Assembly: GCF_008017545.1 (NCBI RefSeq)
Contig: NZ_VRTZ01000001.1
Span: 1,388,295-1,452,294 of the forward strand
Direction of reading: 5' to 3'
Length of the DNA stretch: 64,000 bases
Origin: Homoserinibacter sp. GY 40078
GTDB taxonomy: Bacteria > Actinomycetota > Actinomycetes > Actinomycetales > Microbacteriaceae
Shown here: piece by piece, positions 34,354 to 45,096 of the stretch
Position numbering within the stretch: position 1 is the stretch's first letter
Layout of the letters: the number at the start of each line of letters is the position of its first letter
Position numbers and translations under genes: made by a program
Notes under the pieces: generated by a model
Told to the model about the DNA's origin: nothing
Databases searched by the model: none
Seen by the model: the letters and a program-made list of their open reading frames with translations, nothing else

Positions 34354-34695
34354 ATGGGAACGCTCTACTACGCGGACCAGGCGATCGAGATGGACGATCG
34401 CACTCTGGCGCATCTCAAGGTCGCGGTGGTGACGAAGCTGCGTCGCGGCGAGAGCTTCACCCTCTCGTGGACGCACGCGGACGATCAGGCCCCGGGGCGC
34501 ACGACCATCTGGATGCACGAGTCGATCGCGCTGCGGTTCGAGTTCGGCGAATTGACCCCGCCCGTGCTCCATCGCGAGTGGATCGAAGAGATCCTCCGCT
34601 CGGCGAACACGACGGGTGGCATCCAGCTCACCAAGGAGCACATCGAGACAGGCCCGGTGGAGCTCGAGGAGCCGTCGGCGGTGCTGGAGCGATAG
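34354..34695 (+). CDS. DUF7882 family protein (copy 1)
   Basis: A 113-residue protein of a family found mainly in Microbacteriaceae, formerly often mislabelled as ATP-dependent DNA ligase. Family hallmarks: a start of MGTLYYADQAIEMDDRTL, the core AHLKVAVVTKLRRGESFTLS, then TTIWMHESIAL and HREWIEEILRSANTTGGIQL. It has no ligase motif and no known activity. The start at 34354 gives the conserved N-terminus and fits a leaderless promoter. A paralogue lies at 35089-35448 and a second family-restricted protein lies between the two. Confidence 0.78.
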   Translation: MGTLYYADQAIEMDDRTLAHLKVAVVTKLRRGESFTLSWTHADDQAPGRTTIWMHESIALRFEFGELTPPVLHREWIEEILRSANTTGGIQLTKEHIETGPVELEEPSAVLER

Positions 34696-34697
34696 CA

Positions 34698-34719
34698 CGT
34701 TCCGTGTGAAAACGGAACG
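34698..34719 (+). terminator. hairpin after the first DUF7882 gene
   Basis: CGTTCCGT (34698-34705) and ACGGAACG (34712-34719) pair perfectly around a 6-base loop, directly after the stop. It is placed as an intrinsic terminator, though no T-run follows. Confidence 0.5.
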
Positions 34720-34768
34720 CCCTCGACCGGCCCGGATCGTCTCTCCATGATGGGAGCGGGTGATATCG

Positions 34769-35065
34769 ATGAAGGCGCTGTTGTACTCCGGACACGAGCT
34801 GATCACGACCGACGCGGTCGCGGAGGCTCTGCTGGACTATGTCATGACGCTGCCGTTGAACCAGAGGCCGGACCGGATCATGGTTCCGGCGCTGCGCGAT
34901 GGATCCCGCACGGTCGCCCAGCTGGTTCTCACCGCGGGAACGCCCTTGGCGGTGACCACGATCGACGGCCCCGATACGCCGCTCGACGGCGAGGACTATG
35001 CGATCGAGGTGCTGCGACGAAAGACACGCCGACTCGACAGCGTCGGATTCGACCTCCACACGTGA
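34769..35065 (+). CDS. conserved hypothetical protein beside DUF7882
   Basis: A 98-residue soluble protein starting MKALLYSGHELITTDAVAEA, then an alternating strand/helix pattern (RIMVPALRDGSRTVAQLVL) and a basic C-terminal part (VLRRKTRRLDS). It belongs to a small-protein type that I associate with Microbacteriaceae; no domain can be named. GGGAG lies 12 bases before the ATG at 34769; a GTG at 34760 would add three residues. It converges on the second DUF7882 gene, 23 bases between stops. Confidence 0.65.
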   Translation: MKALLYSGHELITTDAVAEALLDYVMTLPLNQRPDRIMVPALRDGSRTVAQLVLTAGTPLAVTTIDGPDTPLDGEDYAIEVLRRKTRRLDSVGFDLHT

Positions 35066-35088
35066 GAGTGCGCAGCGGCGCACGCGCG

Positions 35089-35448
35089 TCAGCGGGCGGG
35101 ATGGTCCTTGCGCTTGACCGAGTTGTCGTGCGATCGCACCAGCTTCTCGGTCGCCGGGTCTTCGCCCAGCACGAGGCCGCGGGTCGAACCGGCCTGGGCG
35201 GCGAGTTCCTCCAGCCACTCTTTGTCGATCAGCGGCATCCGGCTGCCGGAGTAGCGGAAGTACAGAGGGATGGCGGTGTCCATCCAGATCGAGCTGCGGC
35301 CATCCCCGACACCAGGCGTGTCGCGCCAACTGAGCATGAACGACTCACGGCGGCGGAGCTTGCCGTTGATGACCAGTTCGAGGTGCGCCAGCACGCGGTC
35401 ATCGAACGCGAACTCGAGCCCCGCGTCGCCGTAGATGAGCGATCCCAC
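35089..35448 (-). CDS. DUF7882 family protein (copy 2)
   Basis: A 119-residue paralogue of the protein at 34354. It begins VGSLIYGDAGLEFAFDDRVL, followed by AHLELVINGKLRRRESFMLS, GDGRSSIWMDTAIPLYFRYS and DKEWLEELAAQAGSTRGL, and has an extra basic tail (SVKRKDHPAR). The GTG at 35448 gives the conserved family start and has GAGGGGAAGG 6 bases upstream; the longer frame beyond it is non-family sequence. Function unknown. The two copies face each other across the hypothetical gene. Confidence 0.78.
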   Translation of the reverse strand: MGSLIYGDAGLEFAFDDRVLAHLELVINGKLRRRESFMLSWRDTPGVGDGRSSIWMDTAIPLYFRYSGSRMPLIDKEWLEELAAQAGSTRGLVLGEDPATEKLVRSHDNSVKRKDHPAR

Positions 35449-35529
35449 TGCAGCCTTCCCCTCGCGCGTCCAAGTGCGGACCCGCTCCGGCGATCGTACG
35501 GCACCGGTGAGTCCCGCGGCGACGTTCGC

Positions 35530-35535
35530 TAGGGT
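35530..35535 (+). promoter_or_regulatory. -10 box TAGGGT of the membrane protein gene at 35543
   Basis: TAGGGT ends 7 bases before the ATG at 35543. It supports that start against an in-frame ATG 108 bases further upstream. Confidence 0.5.
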
Positions 35536-35542
35536 CTCGGAC

Positions 35543-36121
35543 ATGAGTTCTGCAGCGTCGCACGAACCGGATTCGAGCACGCTGCCGGGTGCGCCTGCCG
35601 TGCTCGTCGCGACGCGGAGCCCCGGGGTTCTGGGCGCCGTCGCCGTAGCGGCGCTGGTGGGATGGGCGCTCAATCTCTTGGGCGGCCTTCGTTTTCCCGC
35701 GAACGCTCCTGTCGAGTGGGTCTACAACGCGGTGCTCGGTCTCGATTTCATCGCCGTCGCGATCGCGTGTGGGATCGGGTGCCTGCTGTCGATCTCGCCT
35801 CGCCCCGTCGCGCAGGCGCGGGTGATGCCGTGGGCCGCCCTGGTGCTCGCGCTCGTGGCCGTCGTGGCGTGGGCGACCACTGCATCCGGTCTGTTCGCCA
35901 CGGCTACCGGAGGACGCGGCATGTATGCGGACGACACCTGGGGCGTCCTGCTCGTCCAGGTGCCGTGGGTGCTGGGGGCGGTGTTCGGGGCATATGGCTA
36001 CCGTCGCCCACCGCGACCGGGGCACAACCTTGCAGCGCTCATCGCCATCGGACTGTGGGGTCTCGTGGCCGTCGGAGTCGTCGCGTCCGCTCTTCTCTAC
36101 GCGGCGGGGCTCACCGACTGA
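35543..36121 (+). CDS. membrane protein, uncharacterised
   Basis: A 192-residue protein with four to five hydrophobic helices: near residues 33-50 (VLGAVAVAALVGWALNLLGG), 58-82, 92-112 (ALVLALVAVVAWATTASGL), 128-145 and 163-187. The first 25 residues are polar and Ser-rich. No motif or family is recognised. It lies directly upstream of the glycine riboswitch, on the same strand, but that element has its own promoter box, so no functional tie is implied. Its promoter region faces that of the second DUF7882 gene. Confidence 0.65.
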   Translation: MSSAASHEPDSSTLPGAPAVLVATRSPGVLGAVAVAALVGWALNLLGGLRFPANAPVEWVYNAVLGLDFIAVAIACGIGCLLSISPRPVAQARVMPWAALVLALVAVVAWATTASGLFATATGGRGMYADDTWGVLLVQVPWVLGAVFGAYGYRRPPRPGHNLAALIAIGLWGLVAVGVVASALLYAAGLTD

Positions 36122-36173
36122 GCGACGCCCGCATCCGCTAGGCTGGCCGCACAATCGAACATCGGGCCGAACG

Positions 36174-36412
36174 CGATGCGGGAGAGCCGGCGAACACCGT
36201 CGGCACCGAAGGAGCAAGCCTCCCCGCCAAACTCTCAGGTACGTGTACCGCATCGACAGGCCACTCTGAAAAGTGCTTCCACGTGAAGCGCGGACGCCAC
36301 ATCGAGCAGCGCCTCCGGGCGGCGGCTCGTGAACTCCGCCTCTGCGAAGCCGCCCACGGTGAAAGCGACCACCAGTCGCGAATCTCTCAGGCACCGATGA
36401 CAGAGGGGGAGT
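36174..36412 (+). ncRNA. tandem glycine riboswitch controlling gcvT-gcvH-gcvP
   Basis: The first aptamer (about 36174-36272) shows the consensus blocks GGGAGAGCC (36179-36187), GCACCGAAGGAGCAA (36203-36217) and CTCTCAGGT (36232-36240). A second, longer aptamer ends with ATCTCTCAGGCACC (36382-36395) and CAGAGGGGGAG (36401-36411), and has GGTGAAAGC where the GCCGAAGG block would be. It sits 30 bases before gcvT. TAGGCT at 36139-36144 is the likely -10 box. Glycine binding should turn on the cleavage operon. The exact limits are approximate. Confidence 0.9.
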
Positions 36413-36442
36413 TCCACCGACACACGATCGGAGAGCTCGCCC

Positions 36443-37576
36443 ATGACCGAATCACCTGACGGCACCGAACGCCGCTCGCCCCTTGACGGCGTCCACGTCG
36501 CAGCGGGCGCCAGCTTCACCGACTTCGCCGGATGGCGCATGCCCGTCCGCTACAGCTCCGAGCTCGCCGAGCACCACGCCGTGCGCACGGCGGCAGGTCT
36601 CTTCGACCTGAGTCACATGGCCGAGATCGTGGTGATCGGTCCGGAGGCCGCCGCAGCACTCGATTACGCGCTCGCCGGCCGCCTCTCCGCGCTCGTCGAC
36701 GGGCAGGCGAAGTACAGCCTGCTGCTCGCCGAGGACGGCGGCACCATCGACGACGTCGTCGTGTACCGCACGGGATCCGACCGCTTCCTCGTGGTCGCGA
36801 ACGCGGGCAACCGGGGGCCGGCTGCGGAAGCGCTGCGTGACCGCGCCGCAGGTTTCGACTGCGTCGTGGAAGACGAATCCGACGACGTCGCGCTCATCGC
36901 GCTGCAGGGGCCGCGTGCCGAGGAGATCCTTCGCGGCGTCGACGGGTTCGACATCCCGGAACTCGACGGGCTGCGCTACTACCGCGCCACGACCGGCGAC
37001 TTCCGAGGCCACGAGGTCCTGGTGGCGCGCACGGGATACACCGGCGAAGACGGCTTCGAGTTCTATCTCGCCCCGGAGGCGGCGACCTCGCTGTGGGAGG
37101 CGATCGCCGAGACGGGCGCGGGATCCGGACTCGTGCCCGCGGGGCTCGCCGCGCGCGACACGCTGCGCCTGGAGGCGGGCATGCCCCTCTACGGCAACGA
37201 GCTCACCCGCAGCACTCAGCCCGCGCAGCTCGGGCTCGGCCGCGTGGTCGTGCTCGACAAGGACGGCGGATTCGTGGGCCGAGAGGCCGTCGCCGCCGGC
37301 CCCGCGGACGACGCGCCGGTGCTCGTGGGGCTCGCATCCGAGGGGCGACGTGCCGGACGCACCGGCTACCCCGTCGTGGCGGATGCGGACGGCACCGAAG
37401 CCGTCGGCGCCGTGACGAGCGGCGCGCTCTCGCCGACGCTCGGGCATCCGATCGCGATGGCCCTCGTGCGACCCGACCTCGCCGCCCCCGGAACTTCCCT
37501 GTACATCGATGTCCGCGGCACGCGTCTCGCCGCGACCGTCGTTCCCCTCCCGTTCTATTCGAGAAAGAAGAGCTGA
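36443..37576 (+). CDS. gcvT: glycine cleavage system T-protein (aminomethyltransferase)
   Basis: A 377-residue T-protein, which transfers the methylene unit from lipoyl-bound aminomethyl on H-protein to tetrahydrofolate and releases ammonia. It starts with [19 protein letters not shown], includes [10 protein letters not shown] with the catalytic region, and [14 protein letters not shown] near residues 195-208. The C-terminal barrel ends [24 protein letters not shown], as in the family. The gene is under the glycine riboswitch and its TGATG end overlaps the gcvH start by one base. Confidence 0.95.
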   Translation: MTESPDGTERRSPLDGVHVAAGASFTDFAGWRMPVRYSSELAEHHAVRTAAGLFDLSHMAEIVVIGPEAAAALDYALAGRLSALVDGQAKYSLLLAEDGGTIDDVVVYRTGSDRFLVVANAGNRGPAAEALRDRAAGFDCVVEDESDDVALIALQGPRAEEILRGVDGFDIPELDGLRYYRATTGDFRGHEVLVARTGYTGEDGFEFYLAPEAATSLWEAIAETGAGSGLVPAGLAARDTLRLEAGMPLYGNELTRSTQPAQLGLGRVVVLDKDGGFVGREAVAAGPADDAPVLVGLASEGRRAGRTGYPVVADADGTEAVGAVTSGALSPTLGHPIAMALVRPDLAAPGTSLYIDVRGTRLAATVVPLPFYSRKKS

Positions 37577-37943
37577 TGGCCCTCCCCGAGAACCTCGCCT
37601 ACACCGCCGAGCACGAGTGGGTCGCCGTCGACGGCGACGTGGCGCGCATCGGCATCACCGACTACGCGGCCGACAAGCTCGGCGACGTGGTCTTCGTCGA
37701 ACTGCCGGCGATCGGCTCCACCGCTGCCGCCGGACGCGTGGTGGGTGAGATCGAGTCGACGAAGTCGGTCGGCGAGCTCTATGCGCCGGTCGACGGCGAG
37801 GTCGTGGAGGTCAACGAGGAGCTCGTAGCCGATCCGTCGCTCGTGAACTCCGACCCGTACGGGGCCGGCTGGATGATCGCGGTGCGCTTCACGGAGCTTC
37901 CCACCCTTCTCACGGCGGACGAGTACGCCGCCCTCACGGCAGA

Positions 37944-37947
<4 letters not shown>
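37576..37947 (+). CDS. gcvH: glycine cleavage system H-protein
   Basis: A 123-residue lipoyl carrier that shuttles the aminomethyl group between P-, T- and L-proteins. The lipoylated residue is Lys63 in [18 protein letters not shown]. The start [20 protein letters not shown] and end AGWMIAVRF are typical. The ATG at 37576 overlaps the gcvT stop (TGATG), and the gcvP GTG overlaps its own stop, so all three are coupled. No lipoyl synthase gene is in the window. Confidence 0.96.
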
Positions 37948-40766
<2,819 letters not shown>

Positions 40767-40768
40767 TC

Positions 40769-40844
40769 GGGCGTTAGACATGTCTGTGGCCCGCTAGACA
40801 CCGCCGCGCGGGTGTCAAGCGCGGCGCAGACATGTCTAACGCCC
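40769..40844. repeat. REP-like inverted repeat with AGACATGTCT core (type B, copy 2)
   Basis: Perfect 18-base outer arms, 40769-40786 and 40827-40844, each contain TTAGACATGTCTG or its complement. Inside, GACACC (40797-40802) pairs with GGTGTC (40811-40816) around an 8-base loop, so nearly the whole element folds into one hairpin. It fills the gap between the convergent gcvP and peroxiredoxin genes and may act as a bidirectional terminator. It shares core and layout with 29473-29556. Confidence 0.75.
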
Positions 40845-40854
40845 AGAGAGAGCA

Positions 40855-41376
40855 TCACTCGGGGGGTGGGAGCGCGTAGCGGGTCTGGGCCGCATCGGGG
40901 GTCGGGAAGAGCCGGCGCAGCTCCTCGCGGATCTGCTCGGCGCTGCGGTAGGTGAGGCCCACCATCGCGACGTGCTTCCAGCGGATCGCGCCCGCACCAT
41001 CGAGGATGAACACGCTGCGACGTACCGCGAGGCCCGCGAGCATCACGCCGTACTCACGCGCGACACCCGCCGTGTCTGCGAGCAGCGGGAAGGTGATCCC
41101 CTGCGCGCGAGCGAACTCCTCGTGGCTCTCGATTCCCTGGGGGCTGATGCCCCACACCTCGGCGCCCAGGTCGCGGAACCCGGCCAGCTGGTCCTGGTAG
41201 CTGCACAGCTGCTCGGTGCACACCTTGCTCGCATCGAGCGGGTAGAAGGCCAGCACGAGCGGTCGGCCCCGCGCAGCGGAGAGCGCGAACTCGCTGTGCT
41301 CAGTCTGACCATCGCGGATACGGATGCCGGGCAGGCGGAAGTCCGGGGCGATGTCTCCGATATCGGTGCCGGTCAC
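40855..41376 (-). CDS. peroxiredoxin (AhpC/TSA, BCP/PrxQ-like)
   Basis: A 173-residue thiol peroxidase. The peroxidatic Cys53 and a resolving Cys58 lie five residues apart in SKVCTEQLCSY, the pattern of the PrxQ/BCP group. PLVLAFYPLDASKVCT is the usual thioredoxin-fold segment. It should reduce hydrogen or organic peroxides using thioredoxin or a similar donor. The GTG at 41376 lies 6 bases after TACGCT on the minus strand. The CPBP gene upstream on the same strand has its own promoter. Confidence 0.9.
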   Translation of the reverse strand: MTGTDIGDIAPDFRLPGIRIRDGQTEHSEFALSAARGRPLVLAFYPLDASKVCTEQLCSYQDQLAGFRDLGAEVWGISPQGIESHEEFARAQGITFPLLADTAGVAREYGVMLAGLAVRRSVFILDGAGAIRWKHVAMVGLTYRSAEQIREELRRLFPTPDAAQTRYALPPPE

Positions 41377-41382
41377 CGGACC

Positions 41383-41388
41383 AGCGTA
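41383..41388 (-). promoter_or_regulatory. -10 box TACGCT of the peroxiredoxin gene
   Basis: On the minus strand TACGCT ends 6 bases before the GTG start at 41376, which predicts a leaderless transcript. The box lies between this start and the stop of the CPBP gene at 41398. Confidence 0.5.
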
Positions 41389-41397
41389 GGTGACATG

Positions 41398-42213
41398 TCA
41401 GCCAGATGCACCGGTCGGCAGGCCGAACAGCTCCGGCCACATCCCCGCCACCCAGGGGTACCCCACGAACACTGCCGCGTCGATGAGGAAGTGCGCCACC
41501 AGGAAGGGCGCGAGTCGACCGGAGCGGGCGAAGAGGACGCCGAACAGCAGACCCATCAGGAGGTTGCCGATGAACGCCCCCGGGCCCTGGTAGAGGTGGT
41601 AACTCGCGCGCAGCACCGACGTCGCCACGATGATCGGCCACACGCCCCATCCGGCCTGCCGCAGCCGCGCGAACAGGTATCCGAGCACCACGACCTCTTC
41701 CTGGATCGATGCGCGCGCCGCCGCGAGCAGGAGAACCGGGATGGTCCACCAGTGGTCGCCGAGCCCACCAGGGTCGACCGCCACGAACAGCCCCAGTGCG
41801 CGCCCCCCGAGGTAGAGGGCGATCCCGGGCAGGCCGATCGCGACCACGAGCAGCGCACCCCACCCGGCGTCGCGTCCGAACCGTCCTCCCTCGAGTCCGA
41901 GCGACGCGAGATGCGGACGGCGCGGCGACCACAGCAGGTAGCCGACGAGGAGGACGGGAGCGAGGGCGAACGCGATCCCGAGAAGCTGGTAGATGAGGTC
42001 GAACACCTCGCGATCGCTGCGCGACGGGTTGAGCGTCGCCGTCTGATCCGCGAGCGCCACCTCGCTGGTCAGCCGGTAGACGAGGGCGACGATCGCGTAC
42101 ACCGCGGACTGGCCGAGGCCGAGAGCCAACACGATGGCGATCTCCCAGGCGATGCGACCACGGGTCGGTGTCGGGGCGGGCGGGGGAGGCGGAACGCGTT
42201 CGCGCAGGAGCAC
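41398..42213 (-). CDS. CPBP family intramembrane glutamic endopeptidase
   Basis: A 271-residue membrane protein with a Pro-rich N-terminus and about seven hydrophobic helices. The putative active-site residues of the family are visible: Glu172-Glu173 in ARASIQEEVVVLGYLFARL, His206 in SYHLYQG, and His241 in LVAHFLIDAA. Homologues (type II CAAX prenyl endopeptidases and bacteriocin-immunity proteins) cleave within membranes, but the substrate here is unknown. The GTG lies 6 bases after TAGCAT, supporting the start and a leaderless mRNA. Confidence 0.9.
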   Translation of the reverse strand: MLLRERVPPPPPAPTPTRGRIAWEIAIVLALGLGQSAVYAIVALVYRLTSEVALADQTATLNPSRSDREVFDLIYQLLGIAFALAPVLLVGYLLWSPRRPHLASLGLEGGRFGRDAGWGALLVVAIGLPGIALYLGGRALGLFVAVDPGGLGDHWWTIPVLLLAAARASIQEEVVVLGYLFARLRQAGWGVWPIIVATSVLRASYHLYQGPGAFIGNLLMGLLFGVLFARSGRLAPFLVAHFLIDAAVFVGYPWVAGMWPELFGLPTGASG

Positions 42214-42219
42214 GGGACG

Positions 42220-42225
42220 ATGCTA
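42220..42225 (-). promoter_or_regulatory. -10 box TAGCAT of the CPBP gene
   Basis: On the minus strand TAGCAT ends 6 bases before the GTG at 42213, the recurring leaderless spacing. Confidence 0.5.
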
Positions 42226-42371
42226 AACGGCCCGCGCTGCGGCGGGTGCGTCGCTGCGGCAGCACCCCGCGCAGCATTCCGCAACCCGGTGCAACAAATC
42301 TGCGCGGTTTTAGCTTCCGTGCACAGATCCGGCGTACCGGTTTCCTGCTTGTAACGATTCCACGATGCGGT

Positions 42372-42401
42372 TTGGCCGAGGTCGAAATCGCGACTTAAGG
42401 T
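42372..42401 (+). promoter_or_regulatory. promoter of the peptide-binding protein operon
   Basis: TAAGGT (42396-42401) is a good -10 box, and TTGGCC (42372-42377) lies 18 bases upstream as a weak -35. The predicted start near 42408 falls just before a hairpin at 42413. The rest of the 250-base gap from 42214 shows no gene. Confidence 0.5.
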
Positions 42402-42412
42402 TGCCGAATCAC

Positions 42413-42440
42413 CGCCATGCGGCTCTTTGCCCGCATGGCG
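42413..42440 (+). other. 5' hairpin of the peptide-binding protein mRNA
   Basis: CGCCATGCGG (42413-42422) and CCGCATGGCG (42431-42440) form a perfect 10-bp stem with an 8-base loop. It lies at the predicted 5' end of the mRNA and 13 bases before the AGGAGGA ribosome site, where it could protect the transcript from decay. Confidence 0.6.
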
Positions 42441-42463
42441 TCCCATTGTGTACAGGAGGAATC

Positions 42464-44089
42464 GTGCGAATCACTCGCATCGCAGCAGCAGCTGGAGGCA
42501 TCGCTCTTGCCTCAGCGCTCGTCCTCACCGGATGTGCGTCGGATAACGGCGGCACCGGTGGTGGCGGATCGTCGACGGGAGTCGTCTCCGTCGCATGGGG
42601 TGAGCCGGAGAACCCGCTCATCCCGGCCAACACGAACGAGGTCAACGGCGGTCTGGTCCTGAACAACATGTTCGCCGGCCTCGTCTACTACAAGGCCGAC
42701 GGTTCGTGGGACCTCGACGCCGCCGAGTCGATCGAGTCCGACGACTACAAGACGTGGACCATCAAGCTCAAGGAAGGCCAGACCTTCACCGACGGCACCC
42801 CGGTGACGTCGTCGTCCTTCGTGGACGCCTGGCAGTGGGCCGCGTCCGACCCGGCTCTGCTGAACCAGTGGTGGTTCATCGACGCGATCGCGTTCGAGGG
42901 TGGCACCTACGACGGCGGCGAGGACACCCTCGCACTCGACGTGGTCGACGACCTCACCTTCACCGTCGAGCTCGCGCAGCCGCGTGCCGACTTCCCGGTC
43001 GCCCTCGGCTACACGGTGTTCTTCCCGCTGCCCGAGTCGTTCTACGACGACCCGGAGGCGTTCGGTGACGCTCCCGTGGGCAACGGCCCCTACAAGCTCT
43101 CGGAGGAGGGCTGGCAGCACGGCGAGAGCCTGAACCTGGTCCCCAACGACGACTACTCGGGCCCGCGCAAGGCCGAGAACGGTGGTCTGAACTTCAAGGT
43201 CTACGGCACGCTGGATGCGGCCTACGCGGACCTCGTGTCCGACAACGTTGACGTCATCGAGTCGGTTCCCACCAACTCGCTGTCCAACTTCAAGTCGGAC
43301 CTCGGAGACCGTGCCGTGGAGCAGGGCTCGGCCGTGTTCCAGTCGTTCACGATCAACTACAACCTCGAGCACTTTGCTGACGACGAGGAAGGCAAGCTGC
43401 GTCGTGCAGCCCTCTCGCACGCGATCAACCGCGAGGAGATCACCAGCGTGATCTTCCAGGGCACGCGTACGCCGGCCGAGGAGTTCACCTCGCCCGTCAT
43501 CGCGGGCTTCGACCCCGGCGCGATCGAGGGTTCGGACGTCCTGACGTACGACCCGGAGCTCGCCAAGGAGCTGTGGGCGCAGGCTGACGCGATCTCCCCG
43601 TGGGAGGGTACGTTCCAGCTGGCCTACAACGCCGACGGCGACCACCAGTCGTGGGTCGACGCGACCGTCAACTCGATCAAGAACTCGCTCGGCATTGACG
43701 CTGTCGGCCTCCCGTACCCGGACTTCGCGGGTCTCCGGACCGAGGTCAACGACCGCACGATCAAGGCGGCGTTCCGTACCGGCTGGCAGTTCGACTTCCC
43801 GTCGCAGGCGAACATCCTCGGTGCGCTCTATGTGACCGGCTCGGGTTCGAACGACGCCGATTACTCGAACGAGAACTTCGACACTCTCTTCCGTGAGGGC
43901 CTCGCGGCTCCCACGCTCGACGAGCAGAACGAGTTCTTCAACCAGGCGCAGGGGCAGCTCTTCGAGGACCTGCCGGCGATCCCGCTCTGGTACGGTTCGG
44001 TCACCGCCGGTTACTCGACTCTGGTGGAGGACGTGGAGTACGGCTGGGACAGCTGGCCCATCCTCTACCAGGTCACCAAGGCCGAGTAA
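42464..44089 (+). CDS. oligopeptide-type ABC transporter substrate-binding lipoprotein
   Basis: A 541-residue family 5 binding protein. The signal peptide ends in the lipobox LTGCAS (Cys near residue 25), followed by a Gly/Ser linker. Family 5 marks are YKTWTIKLKEGQTFTDGTPV near residues 95-114, APVGNGPYKLSEEGW and LRRAALSHAINREEI. The GTG start has a near-perfect AGGAGGA. Its codons are biased to C-ending forms, consistent with high expression. It heads the import operon with dppB, dppC and a fused ATPase. Likely ligand: peptides. Confidence 0.93.
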   Translation: MRITRIAAAAGGIALASALVLTGCASDNGGTGGGGSSTGVVSVAWGEPENPLIPANTNEVNGGLVLNNMFAGLVYYKADGSWDLDAAESIESDDYKTWTIKLKEGQTFTDGTPVTSSSFVDAWQWAASDPALLNQWWFIDAIAFEGGTYDGGEDTLALDVVDDLTFTVELAQPRADFPVALGYTVFFPLPESFYDDPEAFGDAPVGNGPYKLSEEGWQHGESLNLVPNDDYSGPRKAENGGLNFKVYGTLDAAYADLVSDNVDVIESVPTNSLSNFKSDLGDRAVEQGSAVFQSFTINYNLEHFADDEEGKLRRAALSHAINREEITSVIFQGTRTPAEEFTSPVIAGFDPGAIEGSDVLTYDPELAKELWAQADAISPWEGTFQLAYNADGDHQSWVDATVNSIKNSLGIDAVGLPYPDFAGLRTEVNDRTIKAAFRTGWQFDFPSQANILGALYVTGSGSNDADYSNENFDTLFREGLAAPTLDEQNEFFNQAQGQLFEDLPAIPLWYGSVTAGYSTLVEDVEYGWDSWPILYQVTKAE

Positions 44090-44106
44090 GAGACCACTCG
44101 CACACC

Positions 44107-44140
44107 CCGGTGGGGCGGCGTTCCAACGCCGCCCCACCGG
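44107..44140 (+). terminator. strong hairpin between binding-protein and permease genes
   Basis: Arms 44107-44122 and 44125-44140 are perfectly complementary over 16 bases with a 2-base centre, in practice a stem of about 15 pairs with a 4-base loop. With no long T-run it probably acts as a partial terminator or 3' RNA stabiliser, letting the binding protein be made in excess of the membrane parts. Confidence 0.7.
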
Positions 44141-44166
44141 CTGTGCGCCGAACTTTCGAGTAAGTC

Positions 44167-45096
44167 ATGTTCTGGTACATCATCAGGCGCCTCCTTCAAG
44201 GCATTCCCGTCTTCCTCGGGTCGACGTTCCTCATCTTCTCGATGGTCTTCCTCGTGCCGGGGAACCCCGTGCTCCGCATGTTCGGTGATCGCACGCCGTC
44301 GCCGGAGCAGATCGCGGCGCTCGAGGCGAAGTTCCATCTCGATCAGCCGTTCCTCGTCCGCTACTTCATCTACCTCGGCGACGTCTTCCAGGGCAATCTC
44401 GGCACCACGTACGCGGGCCAGTCGGTCAACGAGATCCTCGCTCGCACCTTCCCGACCACGCTGCGGCTCGCACTCCTCGCTGTGCTGATCCAGCTCATCG
44501 TCGGCGTGCTGGCTGGCCTCATCTCGGGTCTGCGTAAGGGCGGGATCTTCGACCACGCCGCCCTCATCGTCACGCTGTTGCTGATCTCGATCCCGGTCTT
44601 CGTGCTCGCCTTCGTCGCGCAGTGGTTCTTCGGTATTCAGCTCGGGTGGTTCCGACCAACGGTGGGGTCGGGTGCTCCATGGAGCGATCTGATACTCCCG
44701 GCGATCGTGCTCGCAGCTCTCAACATGGCCTACGTGGTGAGACTCACGCGCGCGTCCGTCATCGAGACCAGCCAGAACGACTTCGTCCGCATGGCCTACG
44801 GCAAGGGACTCTCACGCCGTCGTGTGATCCCGGTGCATATCCTGCGCAACTCGATGATCCCCGTCACCACCAACCTCGCCGCCGATTTCGGCATCCTCAT
44901 CGTCGGTGCCACCGTCACGGAGGGCATCTTCAACGTGCCCGGTGTCGGCAACGAGCTCTTCAAAGCCATCAATAGACACGACACACCCGAGATCGTCTCG
45001 ATCGTGACGATCCTCGTCATCGTCTACGTGTTCGTGAACCTGCTCATCGACCTCCTCTACGGAGTGCTCGACCCGAGGATCCGCTATGTCAAGTAA
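44167..45096 (+). CDS. peptide ABC transporter permease (DppB/OppB-like)
   Basis: A 309-residue permease that starts MFWYIIRRLLQGIPVFLGST, the family N-terminus, followed by the extracellular loop PGNPVLRMFGDRTPSPEQIAALEAKFHLD (read in pieces) and five more helices. The EAA-like loop is FVRMAYGKGLSRRRVIPVHI near residues 207-226. Its last 11 bases overlap the next gene. It forms the channel with the DppC-like protein encoded downstream. The ribosome site before the ATG is weak. Confidence 0.93.
   Translation: MFWYIIRRLLQGIPVFLGSTFLIFSMVFLVPGNPVLRMFGDRTPSPEQIAALEAKFHLDQPFLVRYFIYLGDVFQGNLGTTYAGQSVNEILARTFPTTLRLALLAVLIQLIVGVLAGLISGLRKGGIFDHAALIVTLLLISIPVFVLAFVAQWFFGIQLGWFRPTVGSGAPWSDLILPAIVLAALNMAYVVRLTRASVIETSQNDFVRMAYGKGLSRRRVIPVHILRNSMIPVTTNLAADFGILIVGATVTEGIFNVPGVGNELFKAINRHDTPEIVSIVTILVIVYVFVNLLIDLLYGVLDPRIRYVK

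Noticed and set aside
34354-34695. ATP-dependent DNA ligase, the name often given to this family
   Set aside because: The protein is only 113 residues and has no KxDG ligase motif or nucleotide-binding site.
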